Source: Cercis canadensis
Taxonomy: Eukaryota; Streptophyta; Magnoliopsida; Fabales; Fabaceae
DNA: 64,000 nucleotides
Direction: 5' to 3'
NCBI GenBank assembly: GCA_003255065.1
Contig: QAOA01007603.1
Span: 322,560 to 386,559, forward strand
Each line of letters opens with the position of its first letter. The stretch's first letter is position 1. The translations under genes were made by a program, and so were the position numbers. The notes below the pieces were generated by a model that did no database searches, had not been told where the DNA came from, and saw nothing but the letters and a program-made list of their open reading frames with translations. Shown one piece after another: positions 58,500 through 64,000 of the stretch.

Positions 58500-61400
58500 C
58501 CCACAAGAGGAAGTTGAAGGGTAATGAGAAAGTGAGCATGGGAAGAAACGTGTTAGCCATGATTCAACCTAACTTGCCATTCAAGTGCACTGATCCTGGG
58601 ACTTTCACCATTCCCTGCACTATTGGAGACAAGCAGTTTACAAATGCCATGCTAGATCTGGGAGCTTCAATCAACGTGATGCCCAAGTCCATCTATTCAT
58701 CACTACAGATTGGAGAACTGAAGCCCACTAGAGTAGTCATTCAGCTTGCTAATAGAAGCANAGTCATGATTCAACCTAACTTGTCATCCAAGTGCATTGA
58801 TCCTGGGACTTTCACCATTCCCTGCACAATTGGAGACAAGCAGTTTACAATTGTCATGCTAGATCTGGGAGCTTCAATCAACGTGATGCCCAAGTCCATC
58901 TATTCATCACTACAGATTGGAGAATTGAAGCCCACTAGAGTAGTCATTCAGCTTGCTAATAGAAGCACAACATATCTTGCAAGCCTTCTTGAGGATGTTT
59001 TGGTTAGGGTAAATGATTTAATATTTCCAGCTAACTTTTATGTGTTAAATATGGAGAATGAGTCTACATCTAGACATGCCCTTTTGATCTTGGGTAGACA
59101 CTTCCTTAAAACTACTAAGACCATAATTGATGTACATGCTGGTACCCTTTCCATGGAATTTGGTGACACTGTAATTCGTTTTAATTTATGTGATGCCATG
59201 AAACACCCTCTAGAAGAGCATTCAATGTTCCAAATAGATGTCATAGACTTGCTAGTTGATGATGTGCATGCTGAATTGGTAGCTGAATTTCCTAATATAG
59301 TAGGCTTGCTAGATACTTTAGAGTGCCTTGCATGTACTAATTGTGATGGGAGTTGTGCTGCATGTTCTAAAATTTCTAACTATTTGGAATATGATGAGAC
59401 TGTTTTGGAGCATAGTGCAGAGCTTGCAGGTGTTGCTAAGCTTCAGGCAGCAGATTTGGCATCTCCAACCAAATTAGTCCCCTTTGTACAGTAGCCACCT
59501 ATACTAGAGTTGAAACCATTATCTGATCATCTCAAGTATGCCTTCTTGGCAGAAGAAGAGAAGTTGTCTGTCATCATAACCAACAATCTGCAACCTAAAC
59601 AAGAAGAGAGGTTGTTGCAGATCTTGAAGCAACGGAAGACAACCATCAGATGGACACTTGCAGACATTCTTGGCATTAGCCCTTCCACCTGCATGTATCA
59701 GATTTTACTGGAGGAAGAAGCTAAAGCAGTAAGGCAGCCGCAAAGGAGACTTACCCCGTCGATTCTGAATGTGGTCAAGAAAGAAATGAGCAAGCTGTTA
59801 TCAGCCGGCATAATTTACCTCATCTCAGATAGTAAATGGGTGAGTCCAGTGCAAGTGGTTCCCAAGAAAAGTGGCATCACTGTAGTGGCTAATGAGAAGA
59901 ACGAGTTGATTTTCACTAGAGTGCAGAACAGCTGGCGCGTCTGCATCGACTATAGAAGACTCAACCAGGCAACAAGGAATGATCACTTCCCTCTGCCTTT
60001 CATTGATCAGATGCTGGAGAGGTTGGCAGGGAAGTCCCATTACTGCTTCTTAGATGGCTCTCAGGCTATTTTCAGATTCACATAGCCTCGGAGGATCAGG
60101 AAAATACAACTTTCACCTGTCCCTTCGGCACATTTGCATATAGGATGATGCCCTTCGGCCTATTTAATGCCCCTAGTACATTCCAGCGGTGTATGGTGAG
60201 CATATTTTCTAATTTTTTAGAACACTGCATAGAAGTAGTCATGGGTAACTTTACTGTATATGGCTCCTTTTTTGGTGCATGTTTAAATAGCCTTGCTAAA
60301 GTACTTGATAGATGCATTGAGACTAACCTTGTTCTTAATTTTGAGAAATGTCACTTCATGGTAGAACAAGACATAGTTTTAGGGCATGTAATTTCTAGCA
60401 AAGGAATTGAAGTAGATAAGGCTAAGATAGATGTTATTGCCTCTTTACCCTACCCTACTTGTGTGTGGGAAGTGCATTCCTTTCTTGGTCATGCAGGGTT
60501 TTACAAGTGATTCATCCAGGACTTCAGCAAGATTGCCTTGCCATTGTCTAAGCTTCTCCAAAAAGAAGTGGATTTCAAATTTGATAAGCAGTGCAAAGCA
60601 GCCTTTGATCAGCTGAAGTAGAGCCTTACTTCTCCTTCCATCATCCAGCCACCTAACTGGGAGTTTCCCTTCGAGCTGATGTGTGATGCATCGAACTTTG
60701 CAGTAGGTGTTGTCTTTGCACAGCGAGTGGACAAGTTGTCCTACGTCATTTATTATGCATCTCACACTCTGGATGCTGCCTAAGCAAATTATACCACCAC
60801 TGAGAAAGAACTTCTTGCTGTTGTGTTTGCTTTAGATAAATTTCGTTCATACTTATTGAATTCTAAAGTAATTGCTTTCTCTGACTATGCAGCTTTGAAG
60901 TACTTGCTCAAGAAGCCGGATGCAAAGCCTAGACTCATTAGATGGATGCTACTCTTGTAAGAATTCAACCTTGAGATCAGAGACAAGAGTGGAGCTAAGA
61001 TTTTGGTAACAGATCACTTGAGCTGGATCCCACTGACTTTAGACAGCCTTCCCATCAGAGAGACCTTCCCAGATGGGCAGCTTTATCAGCTGCAAGGTAA
61101 AGATGATAAAGATGGTAAAGATCCTTGGTATGTTGACTTGGTAAATTACTTAGTTACTTCTGAGTTACCTGCTTATTTTAAGAAGCATCAAGTAGATAAG
61201 CTTAAAAGTGAAGTCAAATTTTATGTATGAGATGACCCCTATTTGTGGAGACTGTGTAGTGATCAAGTCATTAGGAGGTGTGTGCTTAGACATGAGATTG
61301 AATCTGTTTTACAATTTTTCATACTTCTGCATGTGGTGGTCATTTTGGACTACAACGCACTGCTAGGAAAATTTTAGATTCTGGACTCTACTGACCTACC

Positions 61401-62420
61401 TTGTTTCATGATGCACATAGCTTTTGTAAGAATTGTGCCCAATGCCAACGGACAAGAAATATTTTCCGTAGGAATTAGATGCCTCAATAGCCTTTACTGT
61501 TTTGTGAGATATTTGATGTATGGGGTATTGATTTCATGGGTCCCTTTCCTACTTCTTTTGGTTTTGTGTATATCCTATTAACTGTGGATTATGTTTCTAA
61601 GTGGGTAGAGGCTAAGGCCACTTGGACTTATGATTCTCGTGTTGTCTTAGATTTTGTCAAGACTCACATTTTCTGCAGGTTCGGCATCCCAAGAGCAATA
61701 ATCAGTGACCAAGGTTTGCATTTCTGCAATAGGCACATGGCTGCTTTGTTGAAAAAGTATGGTGTGGTGCACAAGGTGTCAACCCCTTACCATCCACAAA
61801 CCAATGGGCAAGCAGAAGTGTCAAATAGGGAGATTAAGCAAATTTTAGAGAAGACTATCCAATCCAACAGAAAAGATTGGAGCATGCGTCTAGATGATGC
61901 TTTGTGAGCTTATCGGACTACCTACAAGACCCCTATAGGCATGTCGCCTAATAGGCTAGTCTTTGGCAAGGCATGCCACCTTCTAGTGGAGATAGAGCAT
62001 AAGGCGTATTGGGCAATGAAGCAGTGTAATCTTGACTTGGCTCAAGCTGGTTCTCAAAGGAAGCTGCAACTACAAGAATTGGAAAAAATCGGGTTGGACG
62101 CTTATGAGAATTCCAGAATTTATAAAGAAAAAACCAAGGCTGTCCATGACAAGTTATTGGTAAGAAAATAGTTCCACATTGGTTAGAAAGTGCTGCTCTA
62201 CAATTCCCTTCTCAAACTAATGCCCGGCAAGCTTCGTTCTAGTTGGATGGGTCCTTTTGTGGTGACTCATGTCTTCCCTTATGGTGCAATTGAGATCAAG
62301 AATGAGGCAACCAATAAGACTTTCCCAGTGAACGGACATCGGCTGAAACATTTTTATGAGGATTTTCAAGACCAAGTGGTGGAGGAGGTGCACTTGTCTG
62401 CTGCCCTCTATGAGACTTAA
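58500..62420 (+). pseudogene. pol remains of the Ty3/gypsy fossil
   Basis: Recognisable domains in order: retropepsin-type aspartic protease, reverse transcriptase, RNase H and integrase with the DDE core followed by a C-terminal region without chromodomain. The polyprotein is fragmented by several breaks and cannot be expressed as a whole. Part of the protease region is doubled across a single-N assembly join, which is an assembly feature rather than a property of the element. Confidence 0.8.
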
Positions 62421-62548
62421 ACCCACAAGCTGTTTTCTTTCTCTTTCTATTTTATTTTTAGTGTCTTGCTTTTACTGTTTGCTTTTTTACTTTGCATTGA
62501 GGACATTGCAAAAATTTAAGTGTGGGGGAGGGATTAGCCTGCTGTGTT

Positions 62549-62583
<35 letters not shown>

Positions 62584-64000
62584 NTTTTTTTTATGCTTTC
62601 TGTTTACTGTTTTTCTTTTAGTTTCTGTTTCTGTTTCTGTTTTACTTGCTGTTTTTACTATTTTCTGTTTTTTAGTTTTAGATTTTTAGTGTTATGTTTT
62701 CTGTTTTAGGCTTAGTTTTCTGTTTTATGTGTTTTTAAATTTTCTGTTTGCTGTTTTCTGTGATTTTAGCATGTTGTTTTTGCTGTTTTCTGTTATTTTG
62801 CTTTGCTGTTTTTTAGAATTTAAAATTTTGTTTTCTGTCTTCCTTTAGGTTTGCTGTTTTTCTGTTTTGTTTTTAGAATTTTTTGGTTCTTTCCAATTAA
62901 TTTAGTAGTTGTGAAGATAGTAGTTTGAAGCAATTTTGATTCTAAAGCTGCTACAATATTAGTGGACAATTATCTTACTTCTTGGATTTAAGTGGTATGG
63001 CAACAAAAATTTGATTTGGATGAGTTAATTCTTGGTAATCTTATAAGCTGTGAGGATTTGAGCCATATGTCATGATTCTTTTTTGTGTGTTTTCATCTAT
63101 CAATTTGACACTTTAAAACTTGTTCTATTCCTTAGTTGATGTTACATTTGCACATGCATGCATAAAAGTGATTAAGACATTCCCTTCTTTGAGAAGCTAC
63201 TTGACCAAATAGATAACCTTGATATTATCCTTTGATTACCCTTTTTGAACCTAATGATAATTTCTTTCATGTGTAGCTCATTACAAGCCTAAATGTAAAA
63301 CCATGTCCTACCCAACCCTTAGGAATTGAAGAGCATTGCATTGAATAAAAAGAGAGTGAATTCTTACCAAAAAAAAAAAAAACATCAAGTTATAGCTAAT
63401 TGATTGTGGCTGAATTGTTAAGTGTTATGCTTTAAAAAAAATGAAAAAAAAATATAGCAGCAGCAAGAGAATAAAATTGTTTTGGGAAAAGTAAAAATGA
63501 GTTGAAGCTCAACGTCAAGATGCATAAAGTACTTGAATTTCTCCATAATTATATGCACTTTGTGATTCCTTGGGTGCTTTAGCCATTTTTTCATATTATT
63601 GTCATTCATTTACCTTTCCCCATTACAACCCTTTAAAAGTCCTTTTGATTTGTGTTATGCATGTGACATAGGTAGTGGAGACTGAGAAAGTGAACAAGCT
63701 TATGGTAGTGTGATTTTGATAGGATGATTGGAGAGAAATACTTACCTTAGACACTTGAGGGAATTGAGAGCATTTATTTATCTTGTGAGAGGCTATCTAC
63801 TGTGACTCATTCTATTAAATGAAATTGCCATGTTTTTTGTTCTCTAGTTGTCAAGAGATGTTGTTCCATGTTTTTATGTGCAAATCTCTAAACCAACATT
63901 TGGGGAGGAAGTGGCCCAATCCACTATTGCACCTGGACATTTAGTACTATCTATATATTATAAATGCTCTAATATAGTTGAAGAAACATTTATGTAAACC
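62421..64000 (+). other. Non-coding 3' tail of the Ty3/gypsy fossil
   Basis: A purine-rich GTGTGGGGGAGGG block near 62520 is followed by a long poly-T with one N (62584) and by CTGTTTT-type T-rich repeats to about 62880, then AT-rich DNA to the window end. No env-like or host gene frame seen. The 3' LTR was not found before 64000. Confidence 0.5.

Larger units (their letters stand above)
56106..64000 (+). mobile_element. Ty3/gypsy (Athila/Tat-like) retrotransposon fossil, right end off window
   Basis: Parts in order: 5' LTR (56106-57411), primer-binding-type site near 57415-57435 (TTGGCGCCATTGTCGGGG), gag remnant (about 57.9-58.5 kb), protease region (58.5-59.5 kb), reverse transcriptase (59.6-60.5 kb), RNase H (60.5-61.0 kb), integrase (61.2-62.4 kb), and a long non-coding tail. 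Domain order (integrase after RNase H) is that of Ty3/gypsy, and the primer site, LTR size and lack of a chromodomain point to the Athila/Tat side. It is broken, with roughly eight to ten disabling changes across the coding part, so it is moderately old and inactive. Confidence 0.82.

Noticed and set aside
1-64000. tRNA, rRNA or snRNA genes
   Set aside because: No cloverleaf with consistent A and B boxes or rRNA-like segment was found by eye on either strand; a covariance-model scan would settle it.

Overview
The window is nuclear DNA of a flowering plant, most likely a eudicot. It is AT-rich and has spliced genes with GT..AG introns. Three host proteins are plant-typical (TSL-kinase interacting protein 1, Mediator subunit 33, SIAMESE-related-type CDK inhibitor). 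The transposon set (PMD-carrying MULEs, hAT, PIF/Harbinger, an Athila/Tat-type Ty3 element, MITEs) is also plant-typical. The species cannot be read from the sequence.

Layout: 1-5.8 kb is a decayed MULE-type transposon with a plant mobile domain (PMD) gene on + and a mudrA-like transposase on -, meeting tail to tail. 6.4-12.3 kb is host: an SMR11-like gene with a 5'UTR intron (+), then two tandem LEA_2 membrane-protein genes (-). 12.8-24.4 kb is a three-level transposon nest: an old MITE-like repeat holds an 11.3 kb PIF/Harbinger-type element (22-bp TIR, ATA target duplication). That element holds a 5.79 kb hAT element (11-bp TIR, perfect 8-bp target duplication CTTCCAGG) with an almost open transposase frame. 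25.1-42.5 kb is host: TKI1 (13 coding exons, 804 aa) and MED33 (12 coding exons, 1312 aa), both on + and both open when spliced as given. 44.75-55.25 kb is a second, larger PMD-MULE with the same convergent mudrA/PMD plan, plus a LINE-type endonuclease-like frame, two small frames, a leader with a 65-bp palindrome and about 1 kb of degenerate telomere-like repeats. 55.26-56.10 kb is a long foldback repeat. 56.1 kb to the window end is a broken Ty3/gypsy (Athila/Tat-like) fossil with only its 5' LTR in view.

The four host loci look functional and independent: cell-cycle inhibition, membrane/stress proteins, chromatin/Tousled signalling, and Mediator control of transcription. The most unusual content is the pair of composite PMD-MULEs and the splice-neutral hAT insertion inside the Harbinger element.

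Assembly warning: ten isolated single Ns and one 16-N run occur. Most single Ns sit between near-identical direct copies of 35-420 bp, so several apparent tandem duplications are probably unmerged contig or haplotype ends. All domain calls come from reading translations and recalled family features; no database search was run.
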